From: DASQFQ01 sp963730115
Lineage (GTDB): Bacteria > Actinomycetota > Thermoleophilia > Solirubrobacterales > Solirubrobacteraceae
DNA: 64,000 nt
Direction of reading: 5' to 3'
NCBI GenBank assembly: GCA_963730115.1
Contig: CAVSQM010000001.1
Coordinates: forward strand, 1 to 64,000
The notes beneath the pieces were generated by a model. That model saw only the letters and a list, made by a program, of their open reading frames with translations. It searched no databases and was not told where the DNA came from. A program made the translations under genes and the position numbers. This document shows positions 46,021-53,698 of the stretch, piece by piece; position 1 is the first letter of the stretch; each line of letters opens with the position of its first letter.

Positions 46021-47031
46021 ATGGACACCGCCTCACTCGGCCCGCTGACCGTCTCGCGCCTCTGCCTCGGCACGATGCTGATGGGCGACAAGACGCCCGT
46101 CGACGAGTCGCATCGGATGCTCGACCGCTACCTCGACGCGGGCGGCACCTTCCTCGACACCGCCGACACCTACGGCGACGGCGGCTCGGAGGAGACGCTC
46201 GCGCCGTGGCTGGCGAGGCGGCGCGACGAGGTCGTGCTCGCCACCAAGGTGCGCTTCTCCGTCTCGGACCCCGGCGGGGAGGGGCTCGCGCCCGACCGCA
46301 TCCGCAAGGCGTGCGACGCCAGCCTGCGCCGGCTCGGCGTCGACGTCATCGACCTCTACCAGGTGCACGCGCCCGATCCGGACGTGCCGCTCGAGGAGAC
46401 GCTGGAGGCGCTCGACGGGCTCGTGGAGGCCGGCAAGGTGCGCGCGCTCGGCGCCTCGAACTACCCCGCCTGGCTGCTCGCGTGGGCGGTCGCGCTGCAG
46501 GACCGCCACGGCTGGTCGCCGTTCGTCTCGCTGCAGCCGCAGTACTCGCTCGTCGAGCGCTCGATCGAGGTCGAGCTGCTGCCGTTCTGCCGCGCGGCGG
46601 GGCTCGGCGTGCTCCCGTGGGGGCCGCTCGGCGCCGGCTTCCTCACCGGCCGCTACTCGCGCGACGAGCCGCCGCCGGAGGGCTCGCGCATGGCCGAGGC
46701 GGAGGCCGACTACGAGGAGGCGCCGGAGCGGCGCGCGATCGAGCGCAACTTCCGCGCCGTCGACGAGGCGCAGGCGATCGCCGAGGCCAAGGGCGCGACG
46801 GTGTCGCAGGTCGCGCTCGCGTGGCTGCTGGCGACCGAGGGCGTGACGGCGCCGATCATCGGCCCCCGCACGTTCGAGCAGCTCGAGGACCTGCTCGGGG
46901 CGGCGGAGGTGTCGCTGAGCGACGACGAGTACGCGCGGCTGGCCGCGCACACCGGGCCGCCCGAGGCCTACCCGGGGCGGATGCTGCGCGAGCAGAGCGG
47001 CATCGACGTGGTCGTGCCGCTGCGCCGGTGA
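46021..47031 (+). CDS. Aldo/keto reductase (AKR, YajO/Tas-like)
   Basis: 336 aa TIM-barrel oxidoreductase. Catalytic residues: Asp and Tyr in FLDTADTYGDGGSEE, Lys in VLATKVRF, His in LYQVHAPDPD. The NADPH site is TAPIIGPRTFEQLEDLLGA. It belongs to the AKR11/12-type group, different from the smaller AKR at 22629. Substrate unknown. ATG 46021 is used because the frame upstream of it runs antisense through gnd. It overlaps the SDR gene by 4 nt (GTGA), so the two reductases are co-translated. Confidence 0.88.
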   Translation: MDTASLGPLTVSRLCLGTMLMGDKTPVDESHRMLDRYLDAGGTFLDTADTYGDGGSEETLAPWLARRRDEVVLATKVRFSVSDPGGEGLAPDRIRKACDASLRRLGVDVIDLYQVHAPDPDVPLEETLEALDGLVEAGKVRALGASNYPAWLLAWAVALQDRHGWSPFVSLQPQYSLVERSIEVELLPFCRAAGLGVLPWGPLGAGFLTGRYSRDEPPPEGSRMAEAEADYEEAPERRAIERNFRAVDEAQAIAEAKGATVSQVALAWLLATEGVTAPIIGPRTFEQLEDLLGAAEVSLSDDEYARLAAHTGPPEAYPGRMLREQSGIDVVVPLRR

Positions 47032-47774
47032 GTCGCTCGTTCGTGGTCACCGGCGGCGCCCGCGGCGTGGGCGCCGCGATCGCCGCGCGGCTGGTCGCGG
47101 AGGGCGCGGTCGTGGTCGTCGATCTCGTCGAAGCCGACCTGTCGGCGGCGGCCGCCCCCGGCGGGGTCGCGGACGCGATCACGACGGTCATCGGCGACGC
47201 CGCGGACGATGCGGTCCTGACCCGCGCGGTCGACGCCGCCGCGGCGCGCGGGACGCTGAGCGGCTGGGTCAACAACGCCGCCGTGTTCCGGGACGCCGCG
47301 CTGCATGAGCGGCCGTCGGCCGAGATCGTGGACCTCATCGCGCAGAACCTCGCGCTCGCGGTGGCCGGCGCGGGCGCCGCGGTCCGGCGCTTCCTCGCCG
47401 ACGGCACCGCGGGCGCGATCGTCAACGTCTCCTCGCACCAGGCGCAGCGCGCGGTCCCCGGCGCCCTCCCGTACGCCACCGCCAAGGCCGCCATCGAGGG
47501 CCTCACCCGGGCGCTCGCGGTCGACTACGGCCCGCGCGGCATCCGCACCAACGCGGTCGCGCTCGGCTCGATCGTGACCGAGCGCTTCGACCCTGCTCTC
47601 GACGACGCGCTGGCGAAGCTGCATCCACTCGGGCGCGCTGGGAATGGCGCCGAGGTCGCCGAGGTCGTCGCCCACCTGCTGTCGCCGGCGGCGAGCTTCG
47701 TCAACGGCGCCGTCATCCCGGTCGACGGCGGCCGCGCCGCGCTCGGCGTCGACCCCGAGGCACGCCCGGTCTAG
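47028..47774 (+). CDS. SDR-family oxidoreductase
   Basis: 248 aa classical short-chain dehydrogenase. Cofactor motif TGGARGVGAAIAARL (residues about 8-22), NNAAVF, catalytic Ser in IVNVSSHQAQ, YxxxK in LPYATAKAAIEG, and C-terminal VIPVDGGRAALG. Asp after the second strand (VVVVDLVEAD) suggests NAD rather than NADP. Substrate unknown. The GTG start overlaps the AKR stop. The end overlaps the convergent aminotransferase gene by 4 nt (CTAG). Confidence 0.88.
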   Translation: MSRSFVVTGGARGVGAAIAARLVAEGAVVVVDLVEADLSAAAAPGGVADAITTVIGDAADDAVLTRAVDAAAARGTLSGWVNNAAVFRDAALHERPSAEIVDLIAQNLALAVAGAGAAVRRFLADGTAGAIVNVSSHQAQRAVPGALPYATAKAAIEGLTRALAVDYGPRGIRTNAVALGSIVTERFDPALDDALAKLHPLGRAGNGAEVAEVVAHLLSPAASFVNGAVIPVDGGRAALGVDPEARPV

Positions 47775-48841
47775 ACCTCGGCGAGCAGGCGGTCGAGGTC
47801 CTCGGCGCTCGACCACGCGCCGACCGAGGCGCGCACGTACGGCGTGCCGGGCAGGTTGCGAACCACGACGCCGGCCTCCTTCAGCCGGTCGCGCATCGCC
47901 TCCGGGTCGTCGTCCTCCCACGTCACGAGCGTGGTGTGGCCGCGCGGCGCGACGGTCCGGCCGTGCGCCTCGAGCCGCTCGGCGAGCTCCGCCGCCAATG
48001 CGGGGCCGTGGGCGAGCACGGCGGCCAGGTCGGCGTTCCGCAGCACGTCCAGCGAGGCGAGGCTGAAGGCGAGGACCTCGCGCGCGAGCGCCGGCGTGTC
48101 GTAGCGGCGCGCGTCCGGCTTCAGCTCCGAGTCGAAGCCGAGCGAGGCGTCCTCGAACGTCATGTACGAGGGCGCGATCGCGCGCACCCGCTCGCGGAAC
48201 GCCGGGGCGATGTAGAGCAGCCCGGTGCCGTCGGCGCCGCACAGCCACTTCTGGCCCGCCGCCGCGTAGACCGCGCAGCCGAGCTTGACGACGTCGACCG
48301 GCACCGCGCCGGCGCCCTGGGCGCCGTCGAGGATGACGGGGACGTCCACGTCGGAGAGCTCGGCGGGCGCCAGCTCGCCGGTGCGCCAGTTGATGTGCGA
48401 GCAGGCCACCAGCGTGGTGCGCTCCCGGACCGCGCTCGCGAGCTCCGCGAACGGCACCGCCCGGATCTCCACGCCACGCTGCCGCGCGGCGATCAGCGGT
48501 CCGATCAGGCCGGGGTGCTCGTCGGTCGAGGTGACGATCTCGTCGCCCGGCCCGATGTCCATGCCCGCCAGCACCTTGCCGAGCCCTTCGCTCGTCCCGG
48601 TGGTGAGCGCCATGTCCTCGACCGGGCAGCCGAGCAGCTCCGCATAGCCGGTCCGCAGGCCGTCGAGCAGCTCGAAGCGGCGCTCGAAGTGGGTGAACGC
48701 GCGCCCCTCCTCGACCTCCTCGGCGACCTCGCGCGCGACCGCCTCCTGCGCGGCGCGCGGCACCGGCCCGTCCGTGCCCGCGTTCAGGTACGCGACGCGC
48801 TCGAGGATCGGGAACTCCGAGCGCAGCTGGTCCAAGGACAC
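47771..48841 (-). CDS. Class V aminotransferase / cysteine desulfurase-like PLP enzyme
   Basis: 356 aa fold-type I PLP enzyme. It starts with RSEFPILERVAYLNAGTDGP, typical of the class V group. The PLP lysine is in AAGQKWLCGADGTG, and Asp in VPVILDGAQGAGAVPVD contacts the ring nitrogen. It lacks an obvious mobile-loop Cys near the C-terminus, so a desulfurase role is less likely than lyase or aminotransferase (EgtE-like C-S lyases are a possible comparison). GTG start 48841. The upstream VOC gene lies 15 nt away on the same strand. Confidence 0.82.
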   Translation of the reverse strand: MSLDQLRSEFPILERVAYLNAGTDGPVPRAAQEAVAREVAEEVEEGRAFTHFERRFELLDGLRTGYAELLGCPVEDMALTTGTSEGLGKVLAGMDIGPGDEIVTSTDEHPGLIGPLIAARQRGVEIRAVPFAELASAVRERTTLVACSHINWRTGELAPAELSDVDVPVILDGAQGAGAVPVDVVKLGCAVYAAAGQKWLCGADGTGLLYIAPAFRERVRAIAPSYMTFEDASLGFDSELKPDARRYDTPALAREVLAFSLASLDVLRNADLAAVLAHGPALAAELAERLEAHGRTVAPRGHTTLVTWEDDDPEAMRDRLKEAGVVVRNLPGTPYVRASVGAWSSAEDLDRLLAEV

Positions 48842-48856
48842 GGCGGCGCAGGATAG

Positions 48857-49645
48857 TCAGGCGCTGTAGCGGCTGACCGTCAGCTCGGCGCCCTGCGGGT
48901 CGCGCAGCACGGCGATCCGCGCGTCACCGGCGTCGAACGGCGGCACCGGCACCGTGGCGCCGAGCTCGTTCGCCCGCGCCGCCGTCGCGTCGACGTCGTC
49001 CACCGCGAACGTGACCGTCCAGCGCGGCCCGGCGGCCTCGTCGAGCAGCGGCACGAGCCAGCCGACCGCGTCGGAGAAGCCCGCGGGGATGCCGGGTTGC
49101 GCGTGGCGCTCGCGCAGCTCCGGGTCGCGCTCGGCGAGGAAGTCGCCGTAGCCGGGCAGCCGCCACATCCAGAAGCCAGGGCCGACCTCCATGGCCTCCC
49201 AGCCGAAGACGGCGCCGTAGAACGCCTGCGCTCCCTCGCGATCGGTCGTCTCGAGGTTGCTCCAGTTCCACGTCCCCGGCGCGTTGACCCGCTGCGCGCC
49301 CTCGTGCGACCCGGCCTCCCAGACGCGGAACGCCCCGCCCGCGGGGTCGCTGAGCGCCGCGCCGCGCCCGCCGCCCGCGACCTCGAACAGCCCGCCGGAT
49401 GCGTGCCCGCCCGCCGCGGCCGCCGTCGCCGCGGAGTCGGCCGCGCTCTCGACGCGCACGTACGTCACCCACTCGGCGAGCGCCGCGCCGGCGGCGCAGA
49501 TCCCGGCGACGTCATCGCCGCCGAGCCGGGCCACGCCGTCGTCGACGTCCCACCCGAACAGGCCGGCGTAGAACGCGGCGGCGCGCTCGGGATCCGGCTG
49601 GGCCGTCTCGACCCAGCAGGGGACGCCGGGGGGATAGCGGCGCAT
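48857..49645 (-). CDS. VOC-family (glyoxalase/bleomycin-resistance-like) two-domain protein
   Basis: 262 aa made of two tandem VOC modules: the first begins GVPCWVETAQPDPERAAAFY and the second TWNWSNLETTDREGAQAFYG, each with the following GWEAM/GWDVD and ALSDPAGGAFRVWE-type strands. Such fused proteins form one metal-binding cup per polypeptide; enzyme activity or drug binding cannot be told apart by sequence. ATG 49645 (MRRYPPGVPCW) is chosen; the longer frame reads into the leader of the divergent MFS gene. It is 15 nt upstream of the class V aminotransferase gene. Confidence 0.84.
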   Translation of the reverse strand: MRRYPPGVPCWVETAQPDPERAAAFYAGLFGWDVDDGVARLGGDDVAGICAAGAALAEWVTYVRVESAADSAATAAAAGGHASGGLFEVAGGGRGAALSDPAGGAFRVWEAGSHEGAQRVNAPGTWNWSNLETTDREGAQAFYGAVFGWEAMEVGPGFWMWRLPGYGDFLAERDPELRERHAQPGIPAGFSDAVGWLVPLLDEAAGPRWTVTFAVDDVDATAARANELGATVPVPPFDAGDARIAVLRDPQGAELTVSRYSA

Positions 49646-49725
49646 CGCCGCGCACGCTAGCTCAGAGGCCAATCGGGTACCCAAATCGGAGGAGTGAGGA
49701 CGAGCAGCCGACAGGGGAGCCAGGC

Positions 49726-51066
49726 ATGAGCCTCGATACATCGGATCGCACCGCGAACCGAAAGCACACGATCAAGCCGGTCCAGCGGGAGCCGGACACC
49801 TCCGCGGGCTGGTGGGGCGAGCTCGGCGGCAAGGGGCAAAAGGCGTTCAAGGCCGCCTTCGCGGGCTACGCGCTCGACGCGTTCGACCTGATCATCCTGA
49901 CGCTCACGCTGGCGGCGATCGGCACGACGTTCGGCGTCGGCACGGGCGCAACCGGCGCGCTCGCCACCGTCACGCTCTCCGCTTCCGCGATCGGCGGCAT
50001 CCTCGGCGGCGTCCTGTGCGACAAGATCGGCCGCGCGCGCACGCTGATGCTGACCGTCGGCGTCTACTCGGTCTTCACGTTCCTGTCCGGCCTCGCCTCG
50101 AGCTACGAGATGCTGCTGGTGTTCCGCGTCTTCCAGGGCATCGGCTTCGGCGGCGAGTGGGCCGTTGGCGCGATCCTCGTCGCCGAGCTGATCAAGCCGG
50201 AGGCGCGCGGCAAGGCGCTCGGGATCATCCAGAGCGCGTGGGCGGTCGGCTGGGCGCTCGCCGTCGTCGCCTACACGATCGTCTTCTCGCTGGTCAGCGA
50301 CGAGCAGGGCTGGCGCATCCTGATGATGCTCGGCATCCTGCCGGCGCTGCTGATCCTCTACGTGCGGCGCAACGTCGAGGACCCGGAGGTCTTCTCGGAG
50401 ACGAAGAAGAAGGAGAAGGAGGGCGACCGCGAGGCGGTCGAGGCGAACGCCACGGAGACGCCGCTGAAGCAGATCTTCCGCTCCGACCTCGCCAAGACGA
50501 CGATCTTCGCGTCGGTGCTCGCCACCGGCATCCAGGGCGGCTACTACGCGATGTTCACCTGGATCCCGACGTTCCTGAAGGAGGAGCGGAGCCTGTCCGT
50601 GGTCGGCTCGGCGGGCTACCTGTTCGTGGTCATCGCCGGCGCCTTCCTCGGCTACCTGAGCGCGGGCATGGTCCACGACCGGCTCGGCCGGCGGAAGACG
50701 TTCACGCTGTTCGCCTCGCTGGCAGGGATCTCGCTCGTCGCCTACTTCCTGGTCCCGAGCGGCTCGAACACGACGCTGCTGATCATCGGCTTCCCGCTCG
50801 GCTTCTTCGCCTCGGGCTGCTTCTCGGGCTTCGGCTCCTACCTGTCGGAGCTGTTCCCGACGCGGGCGCGCGGCACCGGCGCGGGCTTCTGTTACAACGT
50901 CGGCCGCGCATTCGGCGCGCTGTTCCCGGGCATCATCGGCTTCCTCGCGGCGGCCATCGGGCTCGGTGGCGCGGTCGCCTTCGGAGTGTTCGGCTACGTG
51001 CTCGCGATCGTCGCTCTGCGCTTCCTCCCGGAGACGCACGGCAAGGAGCTCGTGCCGGTCGAGTGA
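49726..51066 (+). CDS. MFS transporter (AAHS/sugar-phosphate-porter-like)
   Basis: 446 aa, 12 TM helices. Helix 1 has AFAGYALDAFDLIILTLTLA, the D-x-x-D-like motif of aromatic-acid:H+ symporters. Motif A is CDKIGRARTL after helix 2 and DRLGRRKTFT after helix 8; FQGIGFGGEWAVGAILVAE is helix 4/5. The middle loop is charged (ETKKKEKEGDREAVE). It probably imports an organic acid or related small molecule. GGGGAGC precedes ATG 49726. It is coupled by a GTGA overlap to the cyclase gene, and the formamidase gene follows, so the three may form a uptake and hydrolysis pathway (inference). Confidence 0.88.
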   Translation: MSLDTSDRTANRKHTIKPVQREPDTSAGWWGELGGKGQKAFKAAFAGYALDAFDLIILTLTLAAIGTTFGVGTGATGALATVTLSASAIGGILGGVLCDKIGRARTLMLTVGVYSVFTFLSGLASSYEMLLVFRVFQGIGFGGEWAVGAILVAELIKPEARGKALGIIQSAWAVGWALAVVAYTIVFSLVSDEQGWRILMMLGILPALLILYVRRNVEDPEVFSETKKKEKEGDREAVEANATETPLKQIFRSDLAKTTIFASVLATGIQGGYYAMFTWIPTFLKEERSLSVVGSAGYLFVVIAGAFLGYLSAGMVHDRLGRRKTFTLFASLAGISLVAYFLVPSGSNTTLLIIGFPLGFFASGCFSGFGSYLSELFPTRARGTGAGFCYNVGRAFGALFPGIIGFLAAAIGLGGAVAFGVFGYVLAIVALRFLPETHGKELVPVE

Positions 51067-51827
51067 CGGAGCTGGCGGACGCGCTCGCAGGCGCGAAGAT
51101 CTACGACCTCGAGCACCCGCGCTACGCGGGTGCTCCCGTGTGGCCGGCGCACGAGCCGGGCACGCTGCTGAAGCTCCACCGCCGCCACGAGCCGGGCCTG
51201 GGGGAGGCGCGCACGAGCGCCTCCGCCCTGCTGGTGATGGCCGAGCACTCGGGCACCCACATCGACGCGTTCTGCCATCAGGCGGAGAACCTGTGCATGC
51301 ACGGCGGGGTGGAGGTGAACGCGCAGGTGCAGACGCCCGAGGGCTTCACCGAGCTGGGCACCGACACGATCCCGCCGCTGTTCGCGCGCGGCGTCCTGCT
51401 CGACTGCGCCGACGCCGGCCACGCGGTCGGCGCCGAGGACCTCGCGCGGGCCGCCGAGGGTCTCGAGATCGCGCCGGGCGACGTGATCCTGGTGCGCACG
51501 GGAACCGGGGCGCTGTGGGAGGACCCCGAGGCGTTCCTCGCCGCCGGCGGGATCGACGCGAGCGGCTCGCGCTGGTGCGCCGAGCACAAGCCGCTGGCGG
51601 TCGGCGCCGACAACGTGGCCTGGGACGTGCCGGGCGCGGTCGATCCCGAGCTCGGCTCGCTGCCCGGGCACCTGATCCTGCTCGTCCGCGAGGGCGTCTA
51701 CATCATCGAGGCGCTCAACCTCGAGGAGCTCGCACGCGACGGCGTACGCGAGTTCGCGTTCGCCTGCCTGCCGCTCAAGCTGCGCGGCGGGACCGGCTCG
51801 CCGGTCAGGCCGATCGCGCTCGTGTAG
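51063..51827 (+). CDS. Cyclase-family metal-dependent hydrolase (kynurenine-formamidase-like)
   Basis: 254 aa. The metal motif HSGTHIDAFCH matches the HxGTHxDxPxH signature of the bacterial KynB/isatin hydrolase cyclase family, though the usual Pro is Phe here. Other family segments: YDLEHPRYAGAPVWPAHEPG, GVLLDCADAGH, VILVRTGTGALWEDP and AVGADNVAWDVPG. By family, it hydrolyses an amide or ring bond. GTG 51063 overlaps the MFS stop. The acetamidase/formamidase gene starts 9 nt downstream. Confidence 0.88.
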   Translation: MTELADALAGAKIYDLEHPRYAGAPVWPAHEPGTLLKLHRRHEPGLGEARTSASALLVMAEHSGTHIDAFCHQAENLCMHGGVEVNAQVQTPEGFTELGTDTIPPLFARGVLLDCADAGHAVGAEDLARAAEGLEIAPGDVILVRTGTGALWEDPEAFLAAGGIDASGSRWCAEHKPLAVGADNVAWDVPGAVDPELGSLPGHLILLVREGVYIIEALNLEELARDGVREFAFACLPLKLRGGTGSPVRPIALV

Positions 51828-51836
51828 CGTCGCCGC

Positions 51837-52775
51837 ATGGCGACCCACTACTTCCCCGAGGACCAGGTCCACTTCACCTGGGACACCGGCAACGAGCCGG
51901 TCATCACCATCGCCGACGGCGACACCGTGGTCATCACGACCCGCGACGTCTCCGACAACCAGATCGGCCCCGACTCCGACGCGAGCGTCATCGACGGGCT
52001 GGACTGGGAGCGCGTCTACCCGCTCGCCGGGCCGATCGCGGTCGAGGGCGCCTCGCCGGGCGACACGCTGGCGGTGGAGATCCTCGACCTGCGCACGCGC
52101 GGCTGGGGGTGGACGGCGATCCTGCCCGGCCTCGGGCTGCTGGCCGACGACTTCCCGGACGCCTACCTGAAGATCTTCGACATCTCCTCCGGGGACTACG
52201 CGCGGTTCGGCGACGACGTCGCCATCCCATTGGCGCCGTTCATGGGGACGATGGGCGTCTGCCCGGCCGACGCCTCCGCGCAGCCGGTGATGCCGCCCGG
52301 GCGCTTCGGCGGCAACATGGACACGCGCCAGCTGGTGGCGGGGACGACGCTGTACCTGCCGGTGCAGGTCGACGGCGCGCTGTTCTCCACCGGCGACGCG
52401 CACGGCTGCCAGGGCGACGGCGAGGTCTGCGTGACCGGGCTCGAGGCGCCCATGTACGCGTCGCTGCGCTTCACGGTCGAGAAGGGGCGGGAGCTGCCGT
52501 CGCCGCAGTTCCGCACCGCGCCCGGCTCGCTGACCTCGCGCGTGGACCACGGGGCGTGGTACGGCACCACCGGCGTCGGACCGGACCTGTTCGTCAACGC
52601 GCAGAACGCGGTGCGGGCGATGATCGACCACATCACGTCGGTGTCGTCGCTGTCCCGCGAGGACGCCTACCTGCTGGCCTCGCTGTGCGTGGACCTGAAG
52701 ATCTCCGAGGTGGTCGACGCGGGCGAGTGGATCGTCAGCGCGCTGCTGCCCGAGGCGGTGTTCACGTCGAGCTGA
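51837..52775 (+). CDS. Acetamidase/formamidase family protein
   Basis: 312 aa. FmdA/AmdA-type amidases hydrolyse formamide or acetamide to ammonia and acid. Motifs: FTWDTGNEPVITIADGD, the metal/oxyanion region GNMDTRQLVAGTTLYLPVQ, FSTGDAHGCQGDGEVC (His/Asp) and the tail LASLCVDLKISEVVDAG. Full length for the family. It is third in the MFS-cyclase-amidase run; possibly the cyclase opens a ring or releases formamide and this enzyme finishes it (inference). Confidence 0.9.
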   Translation: MATHYFPEDQVHFTWDTGNEPVITIADGDTVVITTRDVSDNQIGPDSDASVIDGLDWERVYPLAGPIAVEGASPGDTLAVEILDLRTRGWGWTAILPGLGLLADDFPDAYLKIFDISSGDYARFGDDVAIPLAPFMGTMGVCPADASAQPVMPPGRFGGNMDTRQLVAGTTLYLPVQVDGALFSTGDAHGCQGDGEVCVTGLEAPMYASLRFTVEKGRELPSPQFRTAPGSLTSRVDHGAWYGTTGVGPDLFVNAQNAVRAMIDHITSVSSLSREDAYLLASLCVDLKISEVVDAGEWIVSALLPEAVFTSS

Positions 52776-52786
52776 GCGTCCGAACG

Positions 52787-52891
52787 TCAACCCACGAGTG
52801 TCGTCTCGACCACCCAGGAGGTGGTTGAGGTGACATTCGTGCCGCCTCCGGGCTCGAACCCACCCGCACCCAGCCCGCTGTTGACGTTCAT
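52787..52891 (-). CDS. Possible small peptide (34 aa), Gly/Ser/Thr-rich
   Basis: A 35-codon minus-strand frame between the amidase and DUF1445 genes: an N-terminal part NVNSGLGAGGFEPGGG followed by TNVTSTTSWVVETTLVG. The bulky, Ser/Thr-rich C-terminus after a Gly-Gly run recalls peptide precursors, but no modifying enzyme is nearby. RBS is weak. The same DNA has a short hairpin, ACCACC-N5-GGTGGT style, at about 52811-52827. Coding status is uncertain. Confidence 0.3.
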   Translation of the reverse strand: MNVNSGLGAGGFEPGGGTNVTSTTSWVVETTLVG

Positions 52892-52911
52892 CCCGCGCTG
52901 CCGCGGACGCC

Positions 52912-53688
52912 TCACAGCGTCGCCATCCTCTCGTCCCGCGCGTCGGTGACGAACATGTGCCCGGGCGCGTGGGTGATCATCAGCTCCGGCTTCGAGGCGA
53001 CCGCGACGGCCTGCGGGGTCACGCCGCAGGCCCAGAACACCGGCAGCTCGCCGTCGCGGACCTGCACGGCGTCGCCGTAGTCCGGCGCGCCGAGGTCGCC
53101 CACCCCGATCGCGGAGGGCTCTCCCACGTGGACCGGGGCGCCGTGGACCGGCCCGTAGCGCGAGGTGATCTGGGTGGCGCGGATCGCCTGCGCCGGGGTC
53201 ATCGGCCGCATCGACACCACCAGCGGGCCGGAGAAGCGGCCGGCCGGGGTGCAGTCGATGCTCGTGCGGTACATCGGGACGTTGACGCCCTGCTCGACGT
53301 GGCGGATCGGCAGCCCCTCGGCCTCGAGCGCGCGCTCGAACGTGAACGAGCAGCCGATCAGGAACGCCACGAAGTCGTCGCGCCAGGCGTCGGTCGCGTC
53401 CGTGGGCTCGTCGACGAGCTCGCCGCCGCGCCAGATGCGGTAGCGCGGCACGTCCGTGCGCAGGTCGGCGCCCGGGGCCATCTGGGCCGGCTCGGGCGAG
53501 CCGGGGTCGGTGACGTCGAGCACCGGGCACGGCTTCGGGTTGGCGACGCAGAAGCGCAGGAAGTCGAACGCGTCCGCCTCCGGCAGCGCGACCAGGTTGG
53601 CCTGCGTGTAGCCGGGGGCGAGGCCGGCGGTCGGGCCGGTGTGCTCGCCCGCGCGGACCGCCGCTCGCAGCCGCTCGGCGTCTAGCAT
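52912..53688 (-). CDS. DUF1445 putative hydro-lyase (D-glutamate cyclase-like)
   Basis: 258 aa. The family pattern is clear: TAGLAPGYTQANLVALPEADA, FDFLRFCVANPKPCPVLDVT, DLRTDVPRYRIWRGGE, FLIGCSFTFERALEAEGLPI and VFWACGVTPQAVA. Mammalian DGLUCY shares this domain and cyclises D-glutamate; bacterial members act on 5-oxoproline-like compounds or are unassigned. ATG 53688 is preferred because the other candidate, 53700, would overlap the start of thrS. It is divergent from thrS with a 10-bp gap, so the promoters overlap coding DNA. Confidence 0.87.
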   Translation of the reverse strand: MLDAERLRAAVRAGEHTGPTAGLAPGYTQANLVALPEADAFDFLRFCVANPKPCPVLDVTDPGSPEPAQMAPGADLRTDVPRYRIWRGGELVDEPTDATDAWRDDFVAFLIGCSFTFERALEAEGLPIRHVEQGVNVPMYRTSIDCTPAGRFSGPLVVSMRPMTPAQAIRATQITSRYGPVHGAPVHVGEPSAIGVGDLGAPDYGDAVQVRDGELPVFWACGVTPQAVAVASKPELMITHAPGHMFVTDARDERMATL

Positions 53689-53698
53689 CACCCGCTCC

